Assembly (NCBI RefSeq): GCF_000350225.1
Contig: NW_005179133.1
Coordinates: forward strand, 80,974-144,973
DNA: 64,000 nt
Source: Chondrus crispus
Taxonomy: Eukaryota; Rhodophyta; Florideophyceae; Gigartinales; Gigartinaceae
Reading direction: 5' to 3'
Shown: one piece after another, positions 43,647 to 54,540 of the stretch
How the letters are laid out: each line of letters begins with the position of its first letter
How positions within the stretch are numbered: position 1 is the stretch's first letter
Notes under the pieces: generated by a model
The model's input: the letters and a program-made list of their open reading frames with translations, nothing else
What the model was told of the DNA's origin: nothing
The model's database searches: none
Made by a program: the position numbers and the translations under genes

Positions 43647-44318
43647 CTAACTATTCTGTTCACAAACTACCTTTAAGTGTGCGGCACCGTTCTCGTGGCA
43701 CTTCAGGTGCCCGTGAGACTCAAAGACGCGATTGCAAGGGATACAACGCGGAGTCTCCTTAGCGTTGGCAACTTGAATGCGATGAGACCTAGACTGAATG
43801 TGGTCGTAAAAGGCCTTCGCACTATTGCCACTAACGCTGCACACTTTACAATACCGCTTATACCGCGGGCACACCTTACGATTCCTCTTGCGCTCACGCT
43901 TAAACTCTTTATCCGCGAGAACAGCCGCTTTCCGAGCAGGAAGTCGATGCGTAGTTCTCTTTATTGGTGCGGGAACAGAGCTCCGAATACGAGGAATCCT
44001 ATATGGTGCGCAACTCGAGGACGGACCCGGAAGTGCGAGCCGAGGTGAAGGTTGATCCTCAGGCTCAACCACCTCAACGGATACGACCTCCGATGTCCGA
44101 ACCGTTCGACCGGTGACCAGCTTCCCAGGCGCAGAGCGCACCGGTACTAATTCCAGATCTAACACAACCCCGTAAAAACAGGTATTCACAATAAGGAATA
44201 TGAAGATAATTGTCAGTAACAGATTTTGGAATTATTTCTCTTAAGAACCACCAAAACGTGCAAAGACAATCACTTAGATGTGTAGGAAATGGAAAGAAAT
44301 TCAAAACTTACTTTGCAT
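43647..44318 (-). CDS. Two-zinc-finger ORF of element G, predicted spliced
   Basis: The counterpart of 18736-19407 with both C2H2 fingers intact and the normal stop after VVCEQNS. The predicted ATG exon is 44318-44312 and the intron is 44159-44311, with GTAAGT, TACTGAC-like and TTAG signals conserved except for one change in the branch region ('gacaatt'). It lies between the truncated leader start and gag. Confidence 0.63.
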
Positions 44319-44601
44319 GAGAGAACGAAGAAAAACCAAATGCGAGATTGACGACGACGGCGGTAGCGGGAGCGGAAACGAAGACGAAGACCAAAGACAG
44401 AGACAGCAGCAAGAACCACAGCAAGAACAAAAGCCAAACCAAGAACGAAGACAACGAAGACAGCGGGGGAGATGACCAAAACCAATTCACACAAGAGAGC
44501 AAGAACGACAGCAGCAGCGAAAACCAAAACGAAGAACGACGGCAAGAACGAGAGCGACAACGACAGCGAGAAGACCAGCGAAAACAACGACGAGAAACAA
44601 A
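44319..44601 (-). other. Truncated leader of G lacking a primer site
   Basis: The CT-rich leader start is shortened and joins the LTR end at about 44599. About 160 bp present in the other leaders, including the primer-binding site, are absent. G could not prime reverse transcription from this locus. Confidence 0.75.
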
Positions 44602-45856
44602 TGGTAGGTTCGGAGGGGCAAGGGAAAGAGAGAGGGCAGGTTGATGTGTGTGAGTGAAGGAGTTGGTACCGAGGTTTACTTGGAGCCGTCTTTCCGCGAT
44701 ACTTATACACTTTGAGTGTTACACTATCCCATTACTTTGCCACCTGGTAAACCGTACTCACCATATGGGCGACCAAGCGCGGTCCTCTTGTGGCCCGACC
44801 ATACTGTTCTATTTCCACCTTACGAATTGACTATTGACTATCAGTGCACAACAGTTTCTAGACATTTCGAGTGACTGTAAACCATGGCCCTATGCATGCA
44901 ATCGTTTCACACCTTACTAATCTGCATCCAGACATGACAGAATATTTGTCCTTGCGCAATGAACAACTTGGCATCTCTCTATTTCCAACAACGCAAAGTC
45001 ATGTCATATCTCAGTCCCCATACATGCCATTGTTTCGTACCTTACTAATTTCGGTACACACTGCCAGACAACTATGACGGGTAGCAACAATGTGCATCCA
45101 GACTTTCTACACATCTCACGTGATATCCGATGTGAATCACACGAATACTGTCATCAACTTGCATCCAACGGCGCACCATAACGAGAGCACAGTACAACGT
45201 CGCATGCTGACGAGAGTGTAGTACGACGGCGCATGCTGATGCAAGGGTCGCATACAGCGTGACACGTACACTGAATACTCACGTAAGTACATGTCTCTTG
45301 CGAAGAATACTTGTTGTACTTTTAATTCACATGTACTGTACTCGGACACGCGCCGGACCGTATGTAGGCGACGTGTACAAGTGTACGTACACGCAGCAAC
45401 CTGGCGATGTGTACATGTGTACACCGCACACAACTGTCCAGCGCCAAGGCCACTCGTAATTACCCATTACAACCATGGTGAACAACTTGAAACCCCCAAA
45501 ATGATGTAATTAAAACGTATATCGATCATTCAAGATATATCACCAGCATGACTGCATATAATTGGACAATAACAGACCAACAGAATTGCAGCATTCGAAC
45601 CGACACCCAATAGATTTGCAGTATTGCCTGTGTAGCCCAGCCCTATAACGGTTCGGGCCAAATGCAAATTTTCGGCATTTATGAAAATTTGCATAACCCT
45701 CCAAAAGTCCACTTTCGTCCCCAGAACCTCAAAATCTGAGAATTTACACGTGTCATGTAGTGATATGGGGTGAGGGTGCGGACCATCGAGTCATGTACAC
45801 GTGTCGCTCGATTTTGCACTTTCCAGATAACAGCATGTGGTCGCACATTTTCAATA
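44602..45856 (-). repeat. F2 LTR: 5' LTR of G
   Basis: 1255 bp with start TATTGAAAATG at 45856 and end CCTACCA at 44602. A private variant ('atttgtccttgcgcaatg' near 44944) is also present in the inverted copy to its right. Confidence 0.85.
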
Positions 45857-46520
45857 GCGTCAGGCTGTATGCGACCCTTGCATCAGCATGCGCCGTCGTA
45901 CTACACTCTCGTCAGCATGCGACGTTGTACTGTGCTCTCGTTATGGTGCGCCGTTGGATGCAAGTTGATGACAGTATTCGTGTGATTCACATCTGATATC
46001 ACGTGAGATGTGTAGAAAGTCTGGATGCACATTGTTGCTATCCGTGATAGTTGTCTGGCAGTGTGTACCGAAATTAGTAAGGTACGAAACAATGGCATGT
46101 ATGGGGACTGAGATATGACATGACTTTGCGTTGGTGGAAATAGAGAGATGCCAAGTTGTTCATTGCGCAAGGACAAATATTCTGTCATGTCTGGATGCAG
46201 ATTAGTAAGGTGTGAAACGATTGCATGCATAGGGCCATGGTTTACAGTCACTCGAAATGTCTAGAAACTGTTGTGCACTGATAGTCAATAGTCAATTCGT
46301 AAGGTGGAAATAGAACAGTATGGTCGGGCCACAAGAGGACCGCGCTTGGTCGCCCATATGGTGAGTACGGTTTACCAGGTGGCAAAGTAATGGGATAGTG
46401 TAACACTCAAAGTGTATAAGTATCGCGGAAAGACGGCTCCAAGTAAACCTCGGTACCAACTCCTTCACTCACACATATCAACCTGCCCTCCTTCTTTCCC
46501 TTGCCACTCCGAACCTACCA
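45857..46520 (+). repeat. Inverted partial F2 LTR
   Basis: The 3' half of an F2 LTR in plus orientation, complementary to about 44602-45258, forms a 0.66-kb inverted repeat with about 0.6 kb between the arms. It contains TATAAGTA near 46416 and ends CTACCATT next to gypsy sequence. Shared private variants show it was copied from the adjacent LTR. Confidence 0.85.
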
Positions 46521-46522
46521 TT

Positions 46523-47707
46523 AGTATCACCTTCAACGCGCAACACCTAACCGAAGGTGTTGCCGTCCGCGTCTTCGGGCATTTTCTTGAACGCGACGCG
46601 GAAAGATTGTATACGAGTTACACCATGCGCGGACTACGCGCTGGCCAGCTTCACGTCGACATAAGCTGGCCTGGTCTCGTCAACCAGTTCATCAAACGCT
46701 ACCTCTCGGACGACGTGTTATGTGAAGCGTATGATACAGTCGCGACCGCGCGACAGCATCCCCACGAGACAGAGCACGCGTACGAGGATCGATTGAAGTC
46801 CGCCGCGTTCCGGTGCACCGCGGTGTTCACCGAACAAGCACTCGCGCATTATTTCGTGCGCGGACTAGCCCCGGCGACCCGCGACGCGAGCCGCCGTGGC
46901 TGAGACGTTGCAACGATTGCCCGGATCGCAGAAGACAGACCTCTCAAGCATCCGTATAGCGACGGCGGAAGGTACTACATTCCGCGCGCGTCACGGCCTA
47001 CCCCTGCCGGATCCGAATCCGGAAGGGAGAGCGGGTCGACCATCGAGGTCGAACAAGACAAGTTCACCCGCGAAAGCCCTCCATATTGGAGAAGATGAGT
47101 GGCAGGCCGACCCTGTCCTCATCGCGCGAGGCATGGAGCAAGGGGGAGGTCGACCTCCCACACAGGCGTCAACGCGGTCGACCGGAACCTTCGCCACCGC
47201 GTTCGCGCATACTCCGCGCCTGCCAAGTGGTACGGACCACAAGGTGCAGGAGCTGGACATTTCGCGTCAAGGAGGGGATCGCATATCGGCAAGCGTTCCC
47301 AAAAAAACCGAAGAGGAGACGCGTCTTTCGCATCCACAGACGGTAGCGCGTACGTCTGTTGGCTATGCCGTACGTACGGACATGCCATGTACGCGTGTCC
47401 ATTCCTGTCGCCCGAGCAACGGATATTCACCGCGTACAGGAATTACAAGTACCAGATGGAGACGCGTCCTGGGATGCGCAACCTCCTCCAGCAATCGGTT
47501 CGCAAGGACCGATTTCCGCGTCAAGGGTACCCGAGTCGAGCGGGTGCGGGCGCCCGCTTCGCCCCCGCGGTGGCGGGTACCGTCGTAACGAACTCGACCA
47601 ACGCGGGAGACGCGACTTCCGCCAGGCGCACACGCGATATCCGCGTCATGACAGAAGGGGAGACCGGGACCGTTCCCGACTCTCGCCGGGGGTACAGAAC
47701 GCGATAA
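46523..47707 (+). pseudogene. Gypsy gag (5' truncated)
   Basis: This retrotransposon gag resembles chromodomain-type Ty3 gag: a capsid stretch with QFIKRYLSDD and AYEDRL motifs (46600-46880), then a nucleocapsid zinc knuckle CWLCRTYGHAMYAC (CX2CX4HX4C, about 47358-47400). One frame runs throughout but is interrupted by TGA at 46901-46903 and 47095-47097; the frame ends TAA 47705-47707. The residues before SITFNAQHL are LTR-derived from the neighbouring F2 sequence, so the real N-terminus is missing. Overlapping long frames in this GC-rich region are compositional. Confidence 0.78.
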
Positions 47708-48002
47708 TGTACCTCCAGGACTGGGCAGAGGATAAGCATGCCCTGCCCAGGGGGGGATGCGAAGGAGATCCGGCACCCGCGGCCCCGCAAATTCTACAAC
47801 GTCCGGACGTGGAGGATCAAGGCCTCGAAGCATCCGAATACTTCGACGAAACCGCGAGACCGAGATGGACCACGCCCTCGCCCCACTCGTCGAGAGACAC
47901 GGAGGCGCGCCAGCTATCGGTAGCGACGCGCTTAGCTCCGATAGCTCCGGTAGCTCAAAAACCCGCAAAGACGGTTACGTTCGCGCGGTCGCGTGAGCCG
48001 TC

Positions 48003-51000
48003 TTGTCCATATCCCATCGACCCGTCACCGCGATCCGACAAGGGCACGGGGGATGTTTACCGATAACATTCCCCACGCCCCCACGCGAAGACGCCGAGAC
48101 TCGCGTGATTCCGGCGCAGGAAATAAGGGACGTCGTGGCTTCCGTATGCCCGACGCCCGAGAAGAAACCCCAAGAGCCCCCCGTGGGCTCTAAGCTGCGG
48201 GAGGACCGCGAACCGCGCAAGGACGCGACTAGTCGTGCGGACGTCAACGAACAACAGACGTCCCGCGACCAAGGAAGAAGAACGCGTAAACGCGGAAAGA
48301 GCAGCCGCGGACGCCTCAGGCGAAACGACCTCGCGAATCGGACCGCGCTGAAGGTTGTCGACGGCGTCATCTGCTTGACAACGTCGAAGATATATAATGT
48401 CCTCGGCTAGATAGCCACGGAGGACAACGCGTTCAAGCCCCACACTATCGCCGTTGATACGTGCTCGGGATACAATCTGGTGAGTAAGGCCGACCTTCCT
48501 CCCGACTAGACGCGTTACGTAATACGCGACGCGCCTTTGCCACGGCTGGCAGGCGCGAATGGCAACCCGCTCAAGCTTAGCGCGGTTGTCCGGCTGTCCG
48601 TTCGGCTCCGGAACACGACGTTCCGGGTGCCGTTCGTCATTGCGGACCAGCTCGCGGTTCCCGTTCTCCTTGGGACCGCGTTCATAGACGCGCACGTGCG
48701 TCGTATCGATGTCGACGCGCAGAAGCTCGACCTCCGTCAAGGTGGCTCCATTGCCATTGTCGACAAGAGAGGGGGCCGTCTCCCCCGACCAGACGACAAG
48801 GCCGTCAGAAGAGCCGAGCTGACGTACTCGAAGAAGCCGCGCTGGCGATCCGTATTGCCCGCTGGGTTACCATCCCCGCGATGTCACAAGCTCGCGTACG
48901 CGTAACGACCGCGGGGAAGCGGCTCGTCTTCTTGGAACCAAAGCCGTCGCTTCAGCACCGCCACGGGGTGAGGTTGACCAACGGCATGGCCGACGTCCTA
49001 CCGCACTAGACCTTCGAGGCCGTCGTCGCGACTTTTTCGCGTTGCACAAGGCGGCTACCAAAGCACACCGTCGTTGGCTACCCGAAACGAAACCCCCTCG
49101 CGATCCTAACGCCGGAGCGCCGGGTCGCGGAGGAGATCGCGCACGCGTTGCACCTTACCGACTTGGACGACCAAGTCGGTGAGGTAGGAGCTGGCTGACC
49201 AAGCTCCGCCGAGGAGGTGATCGCGAAAGCGGACGTACGATCCGCGGAGTACCCCTCGCCGACGGAGGGCACTGTACGCGTACCAGATAAGGATCCCAAA
49301 AACCCCGCAACGGATTGGGAAAAGGGAATGGATTTGTCATACATCACTGATGACAGGTTACGCGGACAGGTCCTCGAGATGCTACGCAAGCACTCGCGCT
49401 TGTGGGACGGTACGTTCGGAACGATTCGAGCGACGGAACACCGTATCCCCCTCGAGCCAGGCACGAAGCGCATCCGCTCGATGCCCTATCGGAAAGGGCC
49501 CGCGATGCGAGAAATGGTCGCGAAAGAGGTCCACAAGATGCTGAATGCGAGAGTCATCGAACCCGCCAGCACCGAGTGGGCCTCCCCGGTAGTCCTAGTT
49601 CCAAAGAAGGACGGAACCCTTCGGTTCTGTGTGGACTACCGGCGCGTGAACGCGAAGACGCTAGCGGATTCGTATCCGTTGTCGCGTATGGACGATTGTA
49701 TAGATTCGCTGGGCGAAGCGGCAGTCTTCACGACGTTAGACTGCCACTCCGGCTACTGGCAGATACCAGTCGCGCCGGAGGACCGCGACAAGACGACGTT
49801 CACCACGCACATGGGGACGTTTCGCCACCTACGGATGCCGTTTGGGCTGAAAGGGGCACCAGCCACCTTTCAGCGCGCGCTCGACATCATCCTCTCAGGC
49901 GTCCGTTGGCAGATCTGCCTCGTCTATTTGGATGATGTCATCGTCTTTTCGTGTACGCACGAGAAGCACGCGAAACACCTCGACACTGTCTTGAGCCTGT
50001 TGGGGAGCGCCGGAATCTCCCTCAAGCTCAAGAAGTGTAGCTTCTTTCAGCCCAAGGTCCATTACCTGGGGCATGTTATATCCCCAGGTAAGGTCAGCGT
50101 CGCGGAGATCGCGGCCGACGCGTTCGGGACCTTCACGTTCCCGAGGACGCTGACGCAGGTGCGCTCGTTCCTCGGGGCGTGCAACGTCTACCGCCGCTTC
50201 GTCAAAGAATTTGCAAAAGTTGCACGTCCGCTGACGGATATGACGCGTAAAGATGCCGACCCCGACTTCGACGATCCCACCGCGTTGCAACTACACGCGT
50301 TCGAGGAGCTCAAGTCGCGAATGATCGCCCCACCTATACTCGCGCTTCCGCGGTATGAACGACCGTACATGATAGATACGGACGGGAGCGCGTATCAGCT
50401 TGGATGCACGCTGTTGCAGGAGCACGACGGGTCCAACGACTGGCGCCCCGTCGGCTACTGGTCCTACTCGCTGTACGACAGCAAGAGGAACTACAGCGCG
50501 ACTGAACGCGAGTGTTTCGCCGTAGTGTGAGCCGTCTGCACACAACGGCCGTACGTAGAAGGCACCAAGTTCACCGTCCGTACGGATCACGACGCGTTAA
50601 GGTGGCTCATGTCCGTCACCGAAAGTTCCCGGAGACTCACGCGTGGGCGGCTACGTCTGGCTGAATGCAACTTCACCATTCAGTACCGCCCCGGACGCGT
50701 GCATCAGGTTCCGGACGCGTTATTGCGTCTCATCTCGCCGAGGGTCGCCGAGGACCCTCGACCAGTCGTCGAGGTGGATGACGACATTCCCACCTTCGAC
50801 GCGGGCACTACAGTACGCGAAGTTTCGGACGAGCTCGTGGATCACGTCTGCACCGCGAAGTGTGACCACCAGACCGTCCAGGTGCTCGTCACTACGCGGA
50901 AGCAAACCGAGACGCAAAGAAGAACGAGTGCTCGAGCACGCGACGAGCCGAGGGGCGATGACGAAGCCCCGGCTCTAGAAGGACCCCACACGCTGTGGGA

Positions 51001-52597
51001 GGAGACCGAAGAATTTGACGCGACCGATATCGAACGCGTAGAAGGCACCGAAACCGACGCGTCTGACTCCCAGGTCGCCCCACCGCAGGACGACCTGCCG
51101 GCCCCTCTTACGATAGAGAAGATAGCCGAGGAGCAACGCGTTGACGACTTCTGCCAAACGGTATTGGCATGACAGTCTGAGTCCAAGGACTCCACGTTCT
51201 TCGAGGACCGCCAAGGGGTGCTGAAGCGCAGACACCCCTTCGACCGTGACATCGTACAAGTGGTGGTGCCTCAGACCTTACGCGCTCGCTTGCTGCGGCT
51301 CTGCCACAACCCGGCCATCGCGGGACACCCGGGGCAGAACCGCATGTACCACGCGCTCCGTCGCGAATATTATTGGCCACACCTGGCCGCGGACGTCGCG
51401 TCTACCGTGCGAGGGTGCCGGACCTGCGCGATGAATCGCGTTAAGCTACGGAAACATCTCAACCGATGGAGATTATTCCCCGCAACGCGTCCGCTGGAGA
51501 GTCTCGCGATAGACATCCTGGGAGCACTCCCGAAGACCAAGGCAGGGAAACGATTCCTCCTGGTCATAACGGACCGCTTCACGAAGCTCACACAACTCGT
51601 CGCGCTTCGAACCATTACCGCGTATACGGTCGCGATCGCGTTCTGCGACGCGTGGGTCTTCAAGTATGGCGTGCCGCGTTCGCTATTATGGGACAACGGT
51701 CCGCAATTTAACACGAAGTTCTTCCTGAGTGTGTGCCGCGTCCTGGGGATAACGAACATGTACACCTCCGCGTACCATCCCCAGACGAACGGGCAGGTTG
51801 AACGTCACAACCGCGCGATCGCGTCGATGCTTCGTAACTACCTGAACAAACATCAGGATGACTGGGACGTGTACGTCGGACCGTTGACTTACGCGTACAA
51901 CTTCCACGTACACCGAACCACGCGTACGAAACCTTTCGAGCTCGTGCTTAGCAGACCCCCTCCGGAGTTCTCTCTCCGCAGAGCCGACGGGGACGCTCCC
52001 CCTCCGGATAGGGGGACGCAGCGGGCAGAGTTCCTCAAGACCCTCGACGCGACAATACAGAAGGCCTCCGGAAGCCTGCGTCGAACGCAGGCCCGTTACA
52101 AATGCGACTTCGATAAACGCGTTCGGAGGATCAACGCGCGCCTCAAGCCCGGCGACTACGCGTATCTCAACCCCACCGACGGGGCAAAGACGTCGAATAA
52201 GCTCGCGTCACCGGCCGTTGGACCATACCGCATCTTGGCCAACGACCGACGCACGATCACGATCGATCGTGATGGGGTGACTGAGCGCGTCTCCGCAGAC
52301 CGCTGCGTGTATGCGCCTCTCCCTACAAGCGCACCACGCGCAAGTACTACCACTCCAGGTGACCTTGCCAACAAGGTCACCGAGGGCACATAGTACGCCG
52401 TCGAACGGCTACTGAAACATCGCGTGATGAGGGACGGAACGACCGAGTTCCTCATCAAGTGGGCGGACTACGATAAGCCCACCTGGACCGCGAGAACTCA
52501 CGTGCCGGAGGAGTTAGTGTCGCGCTACGCTAAACGACTCCGGACGCGTACAGGGAGAGACCTCTCCTCGGAAGTGAACGCGGACGTTCACTCTTGA
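48003..52597 (+). pseudogene. Gypsy pol: protease, RT, RNase H, integrase, chromodomain
   Basis: The protease active site AVDTCSG is at about 48447-48467, followed by VLLGTAF near 48672. RT (49217-50530) has the YLDDVIVFS box near 49927. RNase H follows with TDGSAYQLG. Integrase (51218-52393) has an HHCC zinc site (GHPG...CRTC) and D-D-E residues (AIDILG, WDNGPQF, NGQVERHN). A chromodomain (YAVERLL...FLIKWADYDKPTW, 52394-52520) ends at TGA 52595-52597. In-frame stops are TAG 48408, TAG 48507, TAG 49007, TGA 49198, TGA 50528, TGA 51170 and TAG 52391. The protease frame is offset by one from the rest, so at least one indel lies near 48780-48840. Non-functional as it stands. Confidence 0.9.
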
Positions 52598-52607
52598 GGA
52601 GGGGGCC
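52574..52607 (+). repeat. 34-bp repeat, copy 1: hairpin plus polypurine tract
   Basis: GTGAACG and CGTTCAC form a 7-bp stem with a 4-bp loop, followed by the purine run GAGGAGGGGG. The chromodomain stop lies inside it. An identical copy is at 57046-57079, next to the 3' LTR. Confidence 0.9.
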
Positions 52608-54540
52608 CTCAACCGCCTCGTCACCGCAAAATTACTGCCTCGTGGCTAGAGACAGATTACGCGTACAGAAGGTCAAATGTGTCCATACAGAGGGGCGGCA
52701 AAGGAAACCGCGAAATGTCAAGACGTATTGACCATCAAGTACCGCGGACGCGACCCACCGGCGGTAACTGAACTCGGAAGAAAATACAGCACGTACAGCC
52801 TTACGAAAATTGGTCGTAGAGCAACCAGCACGACAAGGAGGTTAACGACGTTCGAAGGAACGCGGAAGCAGCAGATAGCACTCGCGGGTACAGTACTCGA
52901 CTCGAAAAGGGAAGAGGACTTCAAGACGGGTTGAAAGTCTAAGCCCACTCACGCGACACACCAACACCGAGTAGCACGAACGGCTGGGAACGAAACGTCG
53001 GGACTCACGAGCTCGCGGTAGCAGATGCCCGACAACGGGCAGGCGAGAAGAGGTGGGCATACAAAAACTAACGCCGCTGCGACCCCACTGTACTATGCCG
53101 GAAGGGCGCCGTCGCGCTCCGCCAACCCCACTGTTAGTCTGTTACCACAAACCAAAAACGATTCGGGGGAATGCTCCAAAAATATGTGAGAAACACAGAC
53201 CGAATGACATGGTATGCCAAGTCACCGCCGCTATTGGCTAGGCAGAAAACCGCCACCACCCCGGAAATAATCAAGAAAGAAAGAAACGTACAGTGAAGCA
53301 GCGCACACGTGCGCACGTGCCCCTACGACCGACAGGACAGGTCGGAGGAACAACACGCAATCGGACAGCTAAAAGCAGCGTGTGGAGCACGTGCCCTTCG
53401 ATGGGGCACGCCCCATATTGTATGGTAGGAGGTGCGGATAAGAGCGTCGACACCGACATCCCCCGGCCCCAACGCGCCGGCGGACCCCGCGCCCTCCGCG
53501 CGGGCGAACAACAACGAGGATTTCGCGATTCGCCGCACGCCCTCGAACGCGCTGAGAGCGTACACACGAAGACGCCGTCGTCACCACGCTACAGCGGGCG
53601 GACGCGGCGCCACAGGAAGCCACCGCCGGCGCGCTCTGTCACGCAGCTTTGCGGCGGCTCCGTCCCCCACCGCCTCGACAGGCGCGACCCCGCGACACAC
53701 CGCCGCCTCGGTCGAAGAGGCGGTAGAACGGGGATCACCGCAAGTACGCACCCGTTGCTTGCACACCGGATTGGGGAAGAGAGGACGCCCAGCGCGCGCT
53801 CGGCGGACGCGACACGAAGGGCACGCGAGACGCGAAGCCGTCTTGTAGGAGCGTGCCGTCAGCACAGCGCTCGGACTCGCTGGGCGCGTAGCGAATAGTT
53901 CGCCACAACCTGCGGGGCCGTGCTCATCCTCGACCGGGACCCGCGGTAACGGCACCGGAGGAGGGGTATGACGGACCGCTCACCCGATGCCTCGACACTT
54001 CCCCCCCTTACGATCGACCCGACACCGCGATGAGCGAGCCGCCGGCCAGGCAGCCGGCGACCAGAAAGAAAAGGAAACGCGCACGCGACGCCGAAACGCG
54101 CATTCAAAGGACCACCGCAAGAGCCCTCACCCCTGGGTGTCAGAGACCCGCCGGTAGCGGGCTCTGATTTAATAACGCGTACGACGGCCAGGCGGACGTA
54201 GTGAGGGACGTGGCGCGCCATCACCACCTGCGAGTCGCGTATGAAGAGAAGGCCGGACACCCGCGAGCTCACCGTGTCGCGAACAAGCGGCGGGCCCGAC
54301 GACGGGACTGTACGCGGAAATCGCGTACCGGTGCGGGGACGAGAAAGGACGTCCGCGAGGAGCTAGCCGCTGTGCGCGGGCCCTGCAAGCGACGTATGTT
54401 GACCCGATACGCAGGCGGTGGCGTACTGCGAAAAAGGGAGTCGCGCGGAGGTCGCAACACGATGGTGGTTAACTAGAAGGGAGGTCTCGGAACCCAGGGA
54501 CGGTCGCTAATGGGTCCGGTACGGGCGGACCAATTTAATG
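52608..54540. other. Gypsy 3' module, part without a convincing gene
   Basis: About 1.9 kb between the first polypurine tract copy and the end of the antisense ORF. Frames such as 53293-53898 (+) and 53859-54272 (-) are rich in R, T and P and overlap each other on both strands, as expected from GC-rich sequence. I recognise no domain. It may be a 3' UTR of the antisense transcript or a decayed part of the module. Confidence 0.5.

Larger units (their letters stand above)
28676..45856 (-). mobile_element. F2 copia array with shared LTRs
   Basis: In minus-strand order: LTR 44602-45856, element G, LTR 38096-39343, mini-element F, LTR 35773-37033, element E, LTR 29171-30418, leader fragment 28676-29152. 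The LTR at 38096-39343 has a polypurine tract on its right and abuts F on its left. The LTRs at 29171 and 35773 are each directly followed (minus strand) by a primer site. This head-to-tail sharing is typical of unequal LTR recombination, or of repeat collapse in an assembly. Confidence 0.8.

Noticed and set aside
53293-53898. 201-codon plus frame in the gypsy module
   Set aside because: It overlaps several frames on both strands in GC-rich DNA, has extreme R/T/P content, and shows no motif.
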